From contig JBGUEO010000001.1 in the NCBI GenBank assembly GCA_041821315.1, forward strand, positions 186,001 through 250,000: 64,000 nucleotides of DNA, given 5' to 3'. Origin of the DNA: DIGJ01 sp041821315 (GTDB taxonomy: Bacteria; Bacillota; Clostridia; Lachnospirales; Lachnospiraceae). The notes beneath the pieces were generated by a model. The model was not told the DNA's origin, did not search any database, and saw only the letters and a program-made list of their open reading frames with translations. Positions 44,725-54,460 of this stretch are shown here, one piece after another. The first letter of the stretch is position 1; the number at the start of each line of letters is the position of its first letter. Made by a program: the position numbers and the translations under genes.

Positions 44725-44763
44725 AGGGTGTTCTCATATCACAGAATGAGAATGCCCCTTTTT
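44725..44763 (+). terminator. Hairpin 2 after mscS
   Basis: GGGTGTTCTCAT pairs with ATGAGAATGCCC across an 8-nt loop (44726-44757) and runs into CTTTTTA. This is the stronger of the two terminators. The remainder up to the glnN start is leader sequence. Confidence 0.75.
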
Positions 44764-44842
44764 ACATAATGAGTGAAGAAATATGGTTTTTTGATGATTC
44801 AAAGAATCATTTCTTGCGAATAAATGAAAGGATGGTTAAATT

Positions 44843-46954
44843 ATGGGAAAGAATGTAATTGAACAAGTTTTTGCACAAGACGTTTTTAATGATGCAGTCA
44901 TGAGGGAACGTCTTCCAAAACCAATTTATAAAAAATTGAAGGAAACCATTGATAAGGACATGGAATTAGATCCAGAAATTGCTGGTTCTGTTGCACATGC
45001 AATGAAAGAATGGGCACTCGAGAGAGGTGCAACTCATTATACACATTGGTTTCAGCCAATGACAGGAATTACAGCAGAAAAGCATGATTCTTTTCTTTCA
45101 CCAACGAGCGATGGTGGAGTGATTATGGAATTTTCTGGAAAAGAATTAGCCAAAGGAGAACCAGATGCATCTTCTTTTCCATCGGGAGGTCTTCGTGCAA
45201 CATTTGAAGCCAGAGGATACACAGCTTGGGATTGTACATCGCCAGCTTTTTTGAAAGAAGATGCTGCAGGAGTAACATTATGTATTCCAACTGCATTTTG
45301 TGCATATACAGGAGAAGCACTTGATAAAAAAACTCCACTTCTTCGTTCAATGGAAGCAATCAGCAATCAGGCAGTGCGTGTTTTAAAATTATTTGGTTTA
45401 GCAGATGTTGATAATGTATCTTGTTCGGTAGGACCAGAACAGGAATATTTTTTAATTGACCGTGAAAAGTATTTAAAAAGAGATGACTTAATTTATACAG
45501 GACGTACCTTATTTGGTGCGATGCCACCAAAGGGACAGGAATTAGATGACCATTATTTTGGTTCCATCAAAGAAAGAGTTGCTTCTTTTATGAAGGAATT
45601 GAATCTAGAATGCTGGAAGCTTGGAATTCTTGCAAAGACACAGCATAATGAAGTTGCACCGGCGCAGCATGAAATGGCACCAATTTTCTCAACCGCGAAT
45701 ATCGCAACTGACCACAACCAATTAGTAATGGAATTAATGAAAAAAGTTGCAAAACGTCACGGTTTAGAATGTTTGCTTCATGAAAAACCATTTGCAGGAG
45801 TAAACGGTTCTGGAAAACATGATAACTGGTCATTGGTTACTAATACTGGAAGAAATTTATTAGATCCAGGAAAAACACCACATGAAAACATTCAATTTTT
45901 ATTATTCCTAGCTGCTGTAATCCGTGCAGTTGATGAAAATGCAGGACTTCTTCGTTTATCCGCATCTAATCCTGGAAATGATCATCGTTTGGGTGCAAAT
46001 GAGGCACCTCCAGCGATTATTTCAATTTATTTAGGAGAGCAACTTCAAGATGTTATTTCTCAGCTGATTGAAACTGGAGAAGCAAAATCAAGTAAGCAGG
46101 GTGGAAGACTGATAACTGGTGTAAATACATTGCCTGATTTAAAGAAGGATGCAACGGATAGAAATCGTACTTCACCATTTGCATTTACAGGAAATAAATT
46201 TGAATTCCGTATGGTAGCATCTTCTCTTTCTGTCGCAGGACCAAACACAGTATTAAATACCATTGTTGCAGATGTTTTATCAGATATGGCAGAGGAATTA
46301 GAGAGCGCTGAAAACTTTGATCTTGCAGTACATGATTTAATTAAGAAAACCCTATCTGAACATCAGAGAGTTATTTTTAACGGAAACGGATATTCAGAAG
46401 ACTGGGTAACGGAAGCTGAAAAACGTGGTCTTCCAAATGTTAAGACAATGGTAGATGCAATTCCATTTTTGGTTGAAGAGCATACCATAGCCATGTTTGA
46501 GAGACATCATGTGTTATCCAAAACAGAGCTTGAATCACGTGCGGAAATCCATTATGAAGCATATGCAAAAGCAATTAACATTGAAGCCAAGACAATGGTT
46601 ACAATGGCAAGTAAGAAGTATATCCCAGCAGTGATTGAATATGCTACAAATTTAGCGAAATCGATCAATGAAATAACAGCTGCATGCAAAGTTGCTGATG
46701 TTTCGGTTCAAGAAGAGCTATTAAAAGAGTGTTCTTCATTCCTTGTGAATGCGAAGAAAGCAATGGAAACATTGAAAGAAGTTACTCAAAAAGCAAATGA
46801 AATCGCAGAGGGGCAAGAACAGGCTAACTATTTCAAAGATATTGTATTTGGAGCAATGGGTGAATTGAGAAAACCGATTGATGAGTTAGAAATGATTGTT
46901 GAGAAAAAATATTGGCCAGTACCGTCTTATGGTGATATGTTATTTGAGGTATAA
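44843..46954 (+). CDS. glnN: Glutamine synthetase type III
   Basis: This is a large GSIII enzyme (703 aa) that makes glutamine from glutamate, ammonia and ATP. The GSIII N-terminal domain contains HYTHWFQPMTG (about 67-77) and the GGLRATFEARGYTAWD block. The catalytic domain shows GPEQEYFLID (about 197-206), AKTQHNEVAPAQHEMAP (about 262-278), NGSGKHDNWS (about 322-331), and TDRNRTSPFAFTGNKFEFR (about 438-456). Length matches the family and excludes type I (about 450 aa). It is monocistronic with GAAAGGA upstream. Confidence 0.97.
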   Translation: MGKNVIEQVFAQDVFNDAVMRERLPKPIYKKLKETIDKDMELDPEIAGSVAHAMKEWALERGATHYTHWFQPMTGITAEKHDSFLSPTSDGGVIMEFSGKELAKGEPDASSFPSGGLRATFEARGYTAWDCTSPAFLKEDAAGVTLCIPTAFCAYTGEALDKKTPLLRSMEAISNQAVRVLKLFGLADVDNVSCSVGPEQEYFLIDREKYLKRDDLIYTGRTLFGAMPPKGQELDDHYFGSIKERVASFMKELNLECWKLGILAKTQHNEVAPAQHEMAPIFSTANIATDHNQLVMELMKKVAKRHGLECLLHEKPFAGVNGSGKHDNWSLVTNTGRNLLDPGKTPHENIQFLLFLAAVIRAVDENAGLLRLSASNPGNDHRLGANEAPPAIISIYLGEQLQDVISQLIETGEAKSSKQGGRLITGVNTLPDLKKDATDRNRTSPFAFTGNKFEFRMVASSLSVAGPNTVLNTIVADVLSDMAEELESAENFDLAVHDLIKKTLSEHQRVIFNGNGYSEDWVTEAEKRGLPNVKTMVDAIPFLVEEHTIAMFERHHVLSKTELESRAEIHYEAYAKAINIEAKTMVTMASKKYIPAVIEYATNLAKSINEITAACKVADVSVQEELLKECSSFLVNAKKAMETLKEVTQKANEIAEGQEQANYFKDIVFGAMGELRKPIDELEMIVEKKYWPVPSYGDMLFEV

Positions 46955-47011
46955 GAAGTAAAGGTGATGTTTTACAATCATGTAGTTGCATCACTAAAAC
47001 TTAAATAAATG

Positions 47012-47054
47012 AGGCAGGAGTGTTACAACTATATGAGTTGTCCTGCCTTATTAT
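47012..47054 (+). terminator. Terminator after glnN
   Basis: The arms AGGCAGGA (47012-47019) and TCCTGCCT (47041-47048) enclose an inner CAACT/AGTTG stem and are followed by TATTATTAT. The T-tract is imperfect. Confidence 0.7.
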
Positions 47055-47196
47055 TATGCAGATATTTGAGGCGAATATTTTTTGCGTAAAGAATAAAACA
47101 CGAATTTTACGTTTTCTTTACATAAATTGGATAGAGAAAATTCTTAGATAACCTATGATATAAGTTAGAACAATACATAGGAGTGAGAATGCATAG

Positions 47197-48948
47197 ATGA
47201 AACTTGGCAAAGAGCTTGAACAAGAATTTTATGAAATATTAGAGGAACGATTGATTTATCCAGTATATCAACCAATTGTATCATTGGAGGATGGTTCCAT
47301 ATTTGGCTATGAAGCGCTGAGTAGAATAAGTAAGGATGCTGCAAAATTAGATGTCGGTAGTCTTTTTAAAATAGCGGAGGAATGTGGGAAAGTTTGGGAA
47401 CTCGAAGGGATATGTCGAAAAGAAAGTTTGAGAAATGCTTGCAACAAACCAAGTGATGTAAAACTTTTTTTGAATGTTGATCCTAAGGTAATCCATGACG
47501 AAAAATTCAAAGCAGGACTCACCTATCAATATTTAAAACGGTATAGATTGCGGCCAGATGATATTATTTTTGAAATTACAGAGAGAAGTTCCATTGAGGA
47601 TGTAGAAACCTTTAAACAAACAATACAGCATTATAAAAATCAAAAGTTTAAAATAGCCATTGATGATTTTGGAGAAGGATATGCTGGTGTAAATAGAATC
47701 TGTGCGATATTACCAGATTACATAAAATTGGATATGGAAATTGTGCGAGATATTCATAAAAGTGTAATGAAACAGATGTTAGTAAAAAATATGGTTTGTT
47801 TATGTGAGGAGATTGGAGCACATTTAATTGCAGAAGGCATTGAAACGGAGGAAGAACTTAAGGAACTCATTCGTTTAGAGATTCCGTATGGGCAAGGATA
47901 TTTTCTTCAACCTCCAACGGAAAAAATGGTGGAATTGTCAAAGGAATGTATGTGTGTGATTATGAATAATCAGATGGAAAATATAAAAAGTGGGAAAGAT
48001 ATATCTATTTTAGGAAATATAGGAACAATTTGTAAAGTAAAAGATACCACAGCATTAGAAACGCAAGCAAAAGTGTTGTATGAATATGTTTCACATAATC
48101 CGACCATTACAGAAATATGTGTTTTAAATAAAGATAATATTGTGGTTGGCATTTGTACAAGGCTTGATTTATTCGAGCTTTTTGGTGGAAGATATGGCTA
48201 TAATCTGAATTTAAAAAGAACAGCAAAAGATATTATGAATTCTAATTTTCTAATGGTTGATTGTAATACTTCCATTGAGACTGTTTCACAAATGGCTCTG
48301 ATACGTCCCATTGAGCACCTCTATGATGCAGTAGTTGTAACACAAAATGGAAGATATATGGGTGTTGTAACGGTTAAGGATTTATTAGAAACGGTAATTA
48401 CAATACAGGTTTCTCGCGCAGTTGATGCCAATCCATTGACGGGATTACCGGGGAATCGCATGATAGAAAAATACATTTACGAGAGGATTATTAATCGTAA
48501 CCCATTCTCAATCATCTATTTGGATTTGGATAATTTTAAAGCTTACAATGATACCTATGGATTTAATAAAGGTGATCTTATGATAAAAATTGTGGCTACT
48601 TGCATGGAAAATTGTTGTGAAAAAAATGAATTTAAGGGGCATATTGGTGGAGATGATTTTGTTATCATTTGTGATTATTGGGAGGTTGAAGAACTATGCA
48701 AAAAAATAATTGAAAGATTTATGCAATCTATTCCGGGCGCATATAATGAATATGATTGGAATAATCAATATATCATTTCAAAAAATCGAAATGGAAGTAA
48801 TGAAAAATTTCCAATTATATCTTTGTCAATAGCGGTTGCTACGAATAAGCAAAAGAAGTATCATAATTTGGAGATATTCTCAAGTGAAATTGCACATTTG
48901 AAAAAAAAGTGCAAGCAAAAAGAAGGTAATTATTATTGTATTATATAA
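47197..48948 (+). CDS. EAL-CBS-GGDEF cyclic-di-GMP signalling protein
   Basis: This soluble protein (583 aa) has an N-terminal EAL phosphodiesterase domain (about 10-250), a CBS pair (about 270-400) and a C-terminal GGDEF-type domain (about 410-575). The EAL site looks complete: YEALSR, LNVDPK, FEITERSS, AIDDFGEGYAG, IKLDME, AEGIETEEE. The GGDEF motif is GGDDF within HIGGDDFVII, a tolerated or weakened variant. The CBS pair may sense adenosine nucleotides or nucleotide signals. Net activity is probably c-di-GMP hydrolysis. ATG 47197 follows a weak GGAG site. It appears monocistronic. Confidence 0.9.
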   Translation: MKLGKELEQEFYEILEERLIYPVYQPIVSLEDGSIFGYEALSRISKDAAKLDVGSLFKIAEECGKVWELEGICRKESLRNACNKPSDVKLFLNVDPKVIHDEKFKAGLTYQYLKRYRLRPDDIIFEITERSSIEDVETFKQTIQHYKNQKFKIAIDDFGEGYAGVNRICAILPDYIKLDMEIVRDIHKSVMKQMLVKNMVCLCEEIGAHLIAEGIETEEELKELIRLEIPYGQGYFLQPPTEKMVELSKECMCVIMNNQMENIKSGKDISILGNIGTICKVKDTTALETQAKVLYEYVSHNPTITEICVLNKDNIVVGICTRLDLFELFGGRYGYNLNLKRTAKDIMNSNFLMVDCNTSIETVSQMALIRPIEHLYDAVVVTQNGRYMGVVTVKDLLETVITIQVSRAVDANPLTGLPGNRMIEKYIYERIINRNPFSIIYLDLDNFKAYNDTYGFNKGDLMIKIVATCMENCCEKNEFKGHIGGDDFVIICDYWEVEELCKKIIERFMQSIPGAYNEYDWNNQYIISKNRNGSNEKFPIISLSIAVATNKQKKYHNLEIFSSEIAHLKKKCKQKEGNYYCII

Positions 48949-49032
48949 TACATTTATTTTTGACATTTTAAGGGATTAAACGTATAATAAAATTTGGCAT
49001 TTAAATCGATTCATTCACAAAGGAAGGTAGAT

Positions 49033-50304
49033 ATGGAAATTAAAGTAGTATTATCACTTTTTGTTTTTATAGTTGTAATGATATGCATAATAAGCGAAAA
49101 GATTAACCGAACGGTAGCAGCATTGGTTGGGGCAAGTATTATTGTATTAATGCATATTTTTTCAGGGCAAAAGGCTCTTGAATACATTGACTTTAACACA
49201 ATAGGTGTTTTAATAGGCATGATGATTATTGTCGGTATTGTAAAGAATACTGGAATATTTGAATATTTAGCTATTTTTGCAGCAAAAAAATCAAACGGTG
49301 ATCCGTGGAGGATAATTTTAAGTTTATGTTTGATAACAGCAGTAACTTCAGCATTACTAGATAATGTAACGACTGTTTTACTGATTGTACCAATGACGTT
49401 TGTGATTACGCAAACATTAGAATTGGATCCAATTCCATTTCTGATTCCAGAGATTTTAGCGTCCAATATAGGAGGAACTTCTACTTTGATTGGAGATCCA
49501 CCCAATATTATGATAGGAAGTGCGGCTGGTCTGGATTTTTTTGATTTTGTTCGAAATTTATTACCTATTATTATCGTAATTTTTATTGTTACGTTTACGA
49601 TACTATATTTTATGTATAAGAGTAAATTAGTGGTAACAGAAGAGAAAAAAAGAGAAATCACGAAATTAGATGAGAAAGTTTGCATTAAGAATTTACTTCT
49701 TTTAAAAAAATCATTGATTGTACTGTTCTTAGTTATGCTAGGATTGTTTTTCCATGCAAGTTTTGGATATTCGTCTGCTGTAGTAGCAATATCTGGGGCG
49801 GCGCTACTTCTATTGATTAGTGGGGAAAGCATAGATGAAGCAATGCATAGCGTGGAATGGCCAACCATTTTTTTCTTCGGCGGATTGTTTGTATTGGTAG
49901 GTTCATTAGAGGAAGTTGGTTTGATTGATAAGTTAGCGAAAGTTATCATGAGCTTTACCGGAGATAATATTTTACTTGCAGGAATTTTGATTATTTGGTT
50001 TTCTGCGATATCCTCTGCGTTTTTAGATAATATACCATTTGTTGCTACGTTAATTCCATTAATACAAGCGATGGGAGCATCGGGTATGAATATTGCTCCG
50101 CTTTGGTGGGCGGTTTCACTAGGTGCCTGCTTAGGTGGTAATGGTACATTAATCGGTGCATCTGCAAACGTAGTTGTAGCTGGATTAGCAGAAAAACATG
50201 GTTACAAATTATCATTTGGTCGTTATTTTAAGATAGGTTTTCCATTGATGATTATGTCAATTGCATTATCTACTGTATATCTTGTTATTTTTTATTTAAT
50301 ATAA
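49033..50304 (+). CDS. ArsB/NhaD-type ion transporter
   Basis: This membrane protein (423 aa, eleven to twelve helices) belongs to the ion transporter (ArsB/NhaD/SLC13-like) superfamily. The two inverted repeats carry SALLDNVTTVLLIVPM (about 98-113) with NIGGTSTLIGDPPNIMIG (about 142-159), and SAFLDNIPFVATLIP (about 326-340) with LGGNGTLIGASANVVVAG (about 363-380). I begin at ATG 49033, 5 bp after AGGAAGG. A Na+/H+ antiport or anion export role is equally possible. A 150-aa gene follows 18 bp later. Confidence 0.88.
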   Translation: MEIKVVLSLFVFIVVMICIISEKINRTVAALVGASIIVLMHIFSGQKALEYIDFNTIGVLIGMMIIVGIVKNTGIFEYLAIFAAKKSNGDPWRIILSLCLITAVTSALLDNVTTVLLIVPMTFVITQTLELDPIPFLIPEILASNIGGTSTLIGDPPNIMIGSAAGLDFFDFVRNLLPIIIVIFIVTFTILYFMYKSKLVVTEEKKREITKLDEKVCIKNLLLLKKSLIVLFLVMLGLFFHASFGYSSAVVAISGAALLLLISGESIDEAMHSVEWPTIFFFGGLFVLVGSLEEVGLIDKLAKVIMSFTGDNILLAGILIIWFSAISSAFLDNIPFVATLIPLIQAMGASGMNIAPLWWAVSLGACLGGNGTLIGASANVVVAGLAEKHGYKLSFGRYFKIGFPLMIMSIALSTVYLVIFYLI

Positions 50305-50322
50305 AATTGAGGGGGCTTAACA

Positions 50323-50775
50323 ATGAACATTTTATCAGCTGAGCAAGACAATATTGATATGCTGCTAACACAAATGGGTGCCAAGGTAAAGACAATCCAT
50401 GGATTGATTTGTTTTGTGCGATTTACAATTAAGGATACTGAGATTTTTTACGTGTATAACATAAACGCGAAGGATCAATATTATTTACAAAAAATACTTC
50501 CATATCCGGTAGGAGCTGGCGTATTTACTAAGCCATCTGAAATAATTGATTATATAAAGAAAGATATATCATATTATAAGACGGCTTCAAAAAGTACTGT
50601 TTTTAGTGATTTTATTAATATTAATTTGGAGCTTCATGGGGCAATGCATAAAATGGAAGAAACATTTTTGAACTATAATGTTCCTCATGATAAACTGGAT
50701 GAAATCGTTCTTAAAATAGGAGAAATCAATCAGCTTTTGGATAAGGCACAAGAAAAAGGGGATCCTCTTGTATAA
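50323..50775 (+). CDS. Small protein of unknown function
   Basis: I do not recognise this 150-aa soluble protein. It starts with a helical MNILSAEQDNIDMLLTQMG, has a beta-rich middle (FVRFTIKDTEIFYVYNINAKD), and ends in amphipathic helices. It follows the ArsB/NhaD-type transporter by 18 bp with a GAGGGGG site and ends just before a strong terminator, so it belongs to that transporter's operon. A regulatory role for the transporter is only a suggestion from position. Confidence 0.7.
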   Translation: MNILSAEQDNIDMLLTQMGAKVKTIHGLICFVRFTIKDTEIFYVYNINAKDQYYLQKILPYPVGAGVFTKPSEIIDYIKKDISYYKTASKSTVFSDFININLELHGAMHKMEETFLNYNVPHDKLDEIVLKIGEINQLLDKAQEKGDPLV

Positions 50776-50795
50776 CCTAAAATAAGTGAGATAAA

Positions 50796-50838
50796 ATTAC
50801 AAAGAGTCTGCCAGAATTTGGCAGACTCTTTGTAATTT
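50796..50838. terminator. Strong bidirectional terminator (18-bp stem)
   Basis: The perfect 18-bp arms 50796-50813 and 50819-50836 (core AGAGTCTGCCA/TGGCAGACTCT) enclose a 5-nt loop. T and A runs on opposite flanks suit both convergent genes. Confidence 0.9.
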
Positions 50839-50851
50839 AATGAACGATTTA

Positions 50852-51805
50852 TTAAATTTGCATGATGCGGTTGCAATATTCATGCAGTAAAGTAACGGAT
50901 TTTTTGAACTTTTCAAGTTCTTCATGCGTCATATGAATTTCTAGTACATCAGAAGCACCTGTGCGATTTAGAATGGTTGGTACACCTGCAAAAACACCAG
51001 ATTCACCATATTCACCTTCCAACAAAGTGGAAACTGGAATGATTCGATTTTCATCATACAAGATAGCTTTGATGACACCCACACAGGCAGAAGCTATTCC
51101 GTAATAGGTAGTTCCTTTTCGATTGTAGATTTCCCAGCCCTCCCTTGTAGTTTTTCGAACAATTTCATCTAAATCAACATCACCAACTAGTTCTTGATTG
51201 TCAGATATAACATCATAGAACGTTTTCCCAGCAATTGTCACACTTGACCATGGAACCATTTGAGAATCCCCGTGTTCTCCCAAAGAATAGGCGTATACAC
51301 TTCTTGGGTCTACCTGTACCATTTCAGCAATAAAGTTTTGAAGTCGAGCGGTATCAAGTGCGGTTCCAGTACCAATTACTTGATTTTTAGGAAGTCCTGA
51401 TAATTGATAAACATAGTATGCAATCATATCAACTGGATTAGAAACAACGATGAAGATTCCATCAAATCCACTTTCCATAATAGGCTCCACAATGGATTTG
51501 GTAATTTTTGCACTGATTTCCAGCGTATCAAGGCGTGTCTGTCCAGATTTTGGTGGTGCACCTGCAGTAATGACAATAATATCTACATCGCTACAATCAG
51601 AATATGTCCCAGTATTTACCTTTACATTTCGATCTAAATACTTGATGGTATCTCTAAGATCTAGAACCTCACCAAGGGCCTTTTCTTCGTTGATATCAAT
51701 CATTAGAATTTCATCACATACCCCTTGTGTTACTAAACTAAATGCAGTAGAAGATCCCACTAATCCACAACCAATTACTGCGATTTTTGATTTTTTTATT
51801 ATCAT
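50852..51805 (-). CDS. L-lactate dehydrogenase family protein
   Basis: This NAD-dependent 2-hydroxyacid dehydrogenase (317 aa) has the LDH/MDH fold. Visible are the Rossmann AVIGCGLVGSSTAF (about 9-22), the substrate loop GAPPKSGQTRLD (about 87-98), VSNPVD, the GTGTALDTARLQ block (about 145-156), the catalytic GEHGDSQ (about 180-186). The catalytic His and Arg residues are in place. The specificity position, Gln in LDH and Arg in MDH, is Pro here by my alignment, so another 2-oxoacid may be preferred. AAAGGAA precedes 51805. Monocistronic. Confidence 0.9.
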   Translation of the reverse strand: MIIKKSKIAVIGCGLVGSSTAFSLVTQGVCDEILMIDINEEKALGEVLDLRDTIKYLDRNVKVNTGTYSDCSDVDIIVITAGAPPKSGQTRLDTLEISAKITKSIVEPIMESGFDGIFIVVSNPVDMIAYYVYQLSGLPKNQVIGTGTALDTARLQNFIAEMVQVDPRSVYAYSLGEHGDSQMVPWSSVTIAGKTFYDVISDNQELVGDVDLDEIVRKTTREGWEIYNRKGTTYYGIASACVGVIKAILYDENRIIPVSTLLEGEYGESGVFAGVPTILNRTGASDVLEIHMTHEELEKFKKSVTLLHEYCNRIMQI

Positions 51806-51953
51806 AGCATTCCTTTCTTTTGGATCATTTTCCTATTCCTATATGGATAAAGATATTGTATCAAATAAAGATGTAAATGAAAAGAGGTAAGAATACCAGA
51901 TGTTTACGTATTCTTACCTCTTGATACAAATCAATTTTCGTGTACTGTTTTTT

Positions 51954-53792
51954 CTATTTCGAAGAAGAATTACGTTTTGAACGCATTCTTGCAGTTGGAT
52001 CTAGAATCTTCTTACGAATACGAAGACTCATTGGTGTGATTTCAAGTAATTCATCGGTATCAATGTATTCGAGAGCTTGTTCGAGGCTCAATATGCGAGG
52101 TGTTGTTAATTTAAGCGACTCATCAGCACCAGAAGAACGAGTATTGGTTAACTGTTTTCTCTTACATACGTTAACTTCGATATCTTCTGCTTTCGCATTT
52201 TGTCCAACAATCATACCAGCATACACTTTTTGACCAGCTCCAATAAAGAGTGAGCCACGTTCCTGGGCATTGAATAAACCATAAGTGATGGTTTCACCAG
52301 ATTCGAATGCAATTAAGGAACCTTGTTTTCTATATTGAATTTCACCCTTGTAAGGAGCATATTCTTCGAATATAGAATTAATGATACCATTTCCTTTTGT
52401 ATCTGTCATAAATTCACCGCGATACCCAATTAAGCCTCTGGATGGAATTAAGAATTCAAGACGAGTATATCCGCCGTTTGCCATAGACATACCTTGCAGC
52501 TCACCTTTTCGTTGACTTAATTTTTCAATTACGCTTCCAGCAAATTCTTCTGGAACATCGATAAAAGTACGTTCCATTGGCTCTAATTTTCGATTTCTAT
52601 CATCATACTGGAAAAGAACCTCTGCTTTGCTTACTGCAAATTCATATCCTTCACGACGCATGTTTTCAATTAATACAGACAAATGAAGCTCTCCACGACC
52701 CGATACTTTAAAGCAATCTGCACTTTCTGTTTCTTCTACACGTAAACTAACATCTGTGTTTAATTCACGGAATAAACGATCTCTTAAATGACGAGATGTA
52801 ATGAATTTACCTTCTTGACCTACAAGAGGGGAATCATTAACAACAAATTCCATCGAAATGGTTGGTTCTGAAATTTTCTGAAAAGGAATCGCTTGTGGAT
52901 TATCAGGAGAGCAGATGGTATCACCTATGTGAATATCTGCAATACCAGATATAGCAACAATCGCACCAATTGTGGCTTCTGTAACTTCCACTTTTTTCAA
53001 ACCATCGAATTCATATAGTTTACTAATTTTTACACGCTGAAATTTAGTTTTATCATGTTCGTTGACTAAGACAGCGTCCTGATTTACTTTAATTGTTCCA
53101 TTATCTACTTTACCTACTCCGATACGACCAACATATTCACTGTAATCAATGGTGCTAATGAGTACCTGTGTATCTGCATCTGGGTCACCCTCTGGTGCTG
53201 GAATATAGTTAAGAATAGTTTCAAACAATGGTTTCATATCGGTTGGTGTCTGATTTAAGTCAAGGCAAGCAACACCTGATTTAGCGGATGCATATACGAA
53301 AGGACAATCCAATTGATCGTCATCTGCTTCTAAATCCATAAATAGTTCTAATACTTCATCAATTACTTCGTCTGGTCTTGCCTCTGGACGATCAATTTTA
53401 TTTATACATACAATAACTGGAAGGGATAATTCAAGCGCTTTTTTTAGAACGAATTTTGTTTGAGGCATTGCGCCTTCATAGGCATCTACAACAAGAACAA
53501 CACCATTTACCAATTTAAGTACACGTTCTACTTCTCCGCCGAAATCAGCATGTCCAGGAGTGTCAATAATATTTATTTTTGTGTCTCTATAATATACCGC
53601 TGTATTTTTGGAAAGAATAGTGATACCACGTTCTCTTTCAATGTCATTCGAATCCATTACTCGTTCCATTACTGTTTGGTTACTGCGGAATACGCCACTT
53701 TGTTTTAATAGTTCATCTACAAGTGTTGTTTTACCATGGTCAACGTGAGCTATAATGGCTATATTACGGATATCTTCTCTTTTTTGTTTCAT
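51954..53792 (-). CDS. typA: Translational GTPase TypA/BipA
   Basis: This ribosome-associated GTPase (612 aa) of the elongation factor G/LepA family supports 50S assembly and stress growth. G motifs are AHVDHGKTTLVDELL (about 15-29), DTPGHADFGGEVERV (about 76-90), and NKIDRPEARPDEV (about 130-142). Downstream are beta-barrel and EF-G III/V-like domains, with SGRGELHLSVLIENMRREG (about 370-388) and the family-specific PSRGLIGYRGEFMTDT (about 443-458). Length is standard. TAGGAGA lies upstream of 53792. Confidence 0.97.
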   Translation of the reverse strand: MKQKREDIRNIAIIAHVDHGKTTLVDELLKQSGVFRSNQTVMERVMDSNDIERERGITILSKNTAVYYRDTKINIIDTPGHADFGGEVERVLKLVNGVVLVVDAYEGAMPQTKFVLKKALELSLPVIVCINKIDRPEARPDEVIDEVLELFMDLEADDDQLDCPFVYASAKSGVACLDLNQTPTDMKPLFETILNYIPAPEGDPDADTQVLISTIDYSEYVGRIGVGKVDNGTIKVNQDAVLVNEHDKTKFQRVKISKLYEFDGLKKVEVTEATIGAIVAISGIADIHIGDTICSPDNPQAIPFQKISEPTISMEFVVNDSPLVGQEGKFITSRHLRDRLFRELNTDVSLRVEETESADCFKVSGRGELHLSVLIENMRREGYEFAVSKAEVLFQYDDRNRKLEPMERTFIDVPEEFAGSVIEKLSQRKGELQGMSMANGGYTRLEFLIPSRGLIGYRGEFMTDTKGNGIINSIFEEYAPYKGEIQYRKQGSLIAFESGETITYGLFNAQERGSLFIGAGQKVYAGMIVGQNAKAEDIEVNVCKRKQLTNTRSSGADESLKLTTPRILSLEQALEYIDTDELLEITPMSLRIRKKILDPTARMRSKRNSSSK

Positions 53793-53930
53793 AAAAACAA
53801 TCTCCTATTTCTATATAAGAACAATTGAATGACACGATCAAAAAGTCGTTTCATCATTTTGTATTAATGTACAACTTATAGAGTATATCACAACTCTTTT
53901 CAAAAAGAAAGAAGAAATTTTAAATATTGG

Positions 53931-53959
53931 TTTACAAGTTAGGTGCGACATGATAAAAT
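53931..53959 (+). promoter_or_regulatory. rnpB promoter
   Basis: TTTACA (53931-53936) and TAAAAT (53954-53959) are separated by 17 bp, placing the start at about 53966-53970. Confidence 0.7.
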
Positions 53960-53969
53960 ATCTTTTGTT

Positions 53970-54318
53970 GAGTAGCACAGATGATCGCGCCTGCTAGTAT
54001 CGAAAGGTCGCAGGTGAGGAAAGTCCGGGCTTCACAGGGCAGGATGCCGGATAACGTCCGGTGGGGGTGACCCTAAGGAAAGTGCAACAGAAATATACCG
54101 CATAGATAATAATTCTATGTAAGGGTGGAATGGTGAGGTAAGAGCTTACCGCTTGCCTGGTAACAGGCAGGGCATATGTAAACCCCATCCGAAGCAAGAC
54201 CGAATAGAAAACAATACGGTGGTCCGCCGTGTTTTCGGGTAGGTCGCTTGAGCCTGGTGGCGACATCAGGACCAGATAGATGATCATTTGATACAGAACC
54301 CGGCTTATAGTGCTACTC
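53970..54318 (+). ncRNA. rnpB: RNase P RNA (rnpB)
   Basis: This is the catalytic RNA that matures tRNA 5' ends. The conserved GAGGAAAGTCCGGGC element lies near 54016-54030, ACAGAAATATACCGC near 54087, GGTAAGAGCTTACCG near 54138, and AACCCGGCTTA near 54298. The 5' end GAGTAGCAC pairs with 3' GTGCTACTC (54310-54318), closing the molecule. Length (about 349 nt) and order of elements fit bacterial RNase P RNA. A terminator follows at once. Confidence 0.95.
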
Positions 54319-54326
54319 ATTTAAAA

Positions 54327-54356
54327 GCGTGAAAATTTATTTTCACGCCTTTTTTG
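54327..54356 (+). terminator. Terminator after rnpB
   Basis: GCGTGAAAAT and ATTTTCACGC (about 54328-54337 and 54339-54348) form a 10-bp stem ahead of CTTTTTTG. Confidence 0.88.
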
Positions 54357-54460
54357 TAAAAAATTGTATTGGATTGGACAAAATAAGAATATCGCGATAA
54401 AATGGTGGAAGATAAGTATATGAAATAATGTTAAAAAATTGGTAGAAGAAGGGAAAAAAT

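Noticed and set aside
49011..49949. 312-codon ORF antisense to the ArsB/NhaD-type gene
   Set aside because: It mirrors the strongly supported transporter and shows no protein motif or ribosome site.
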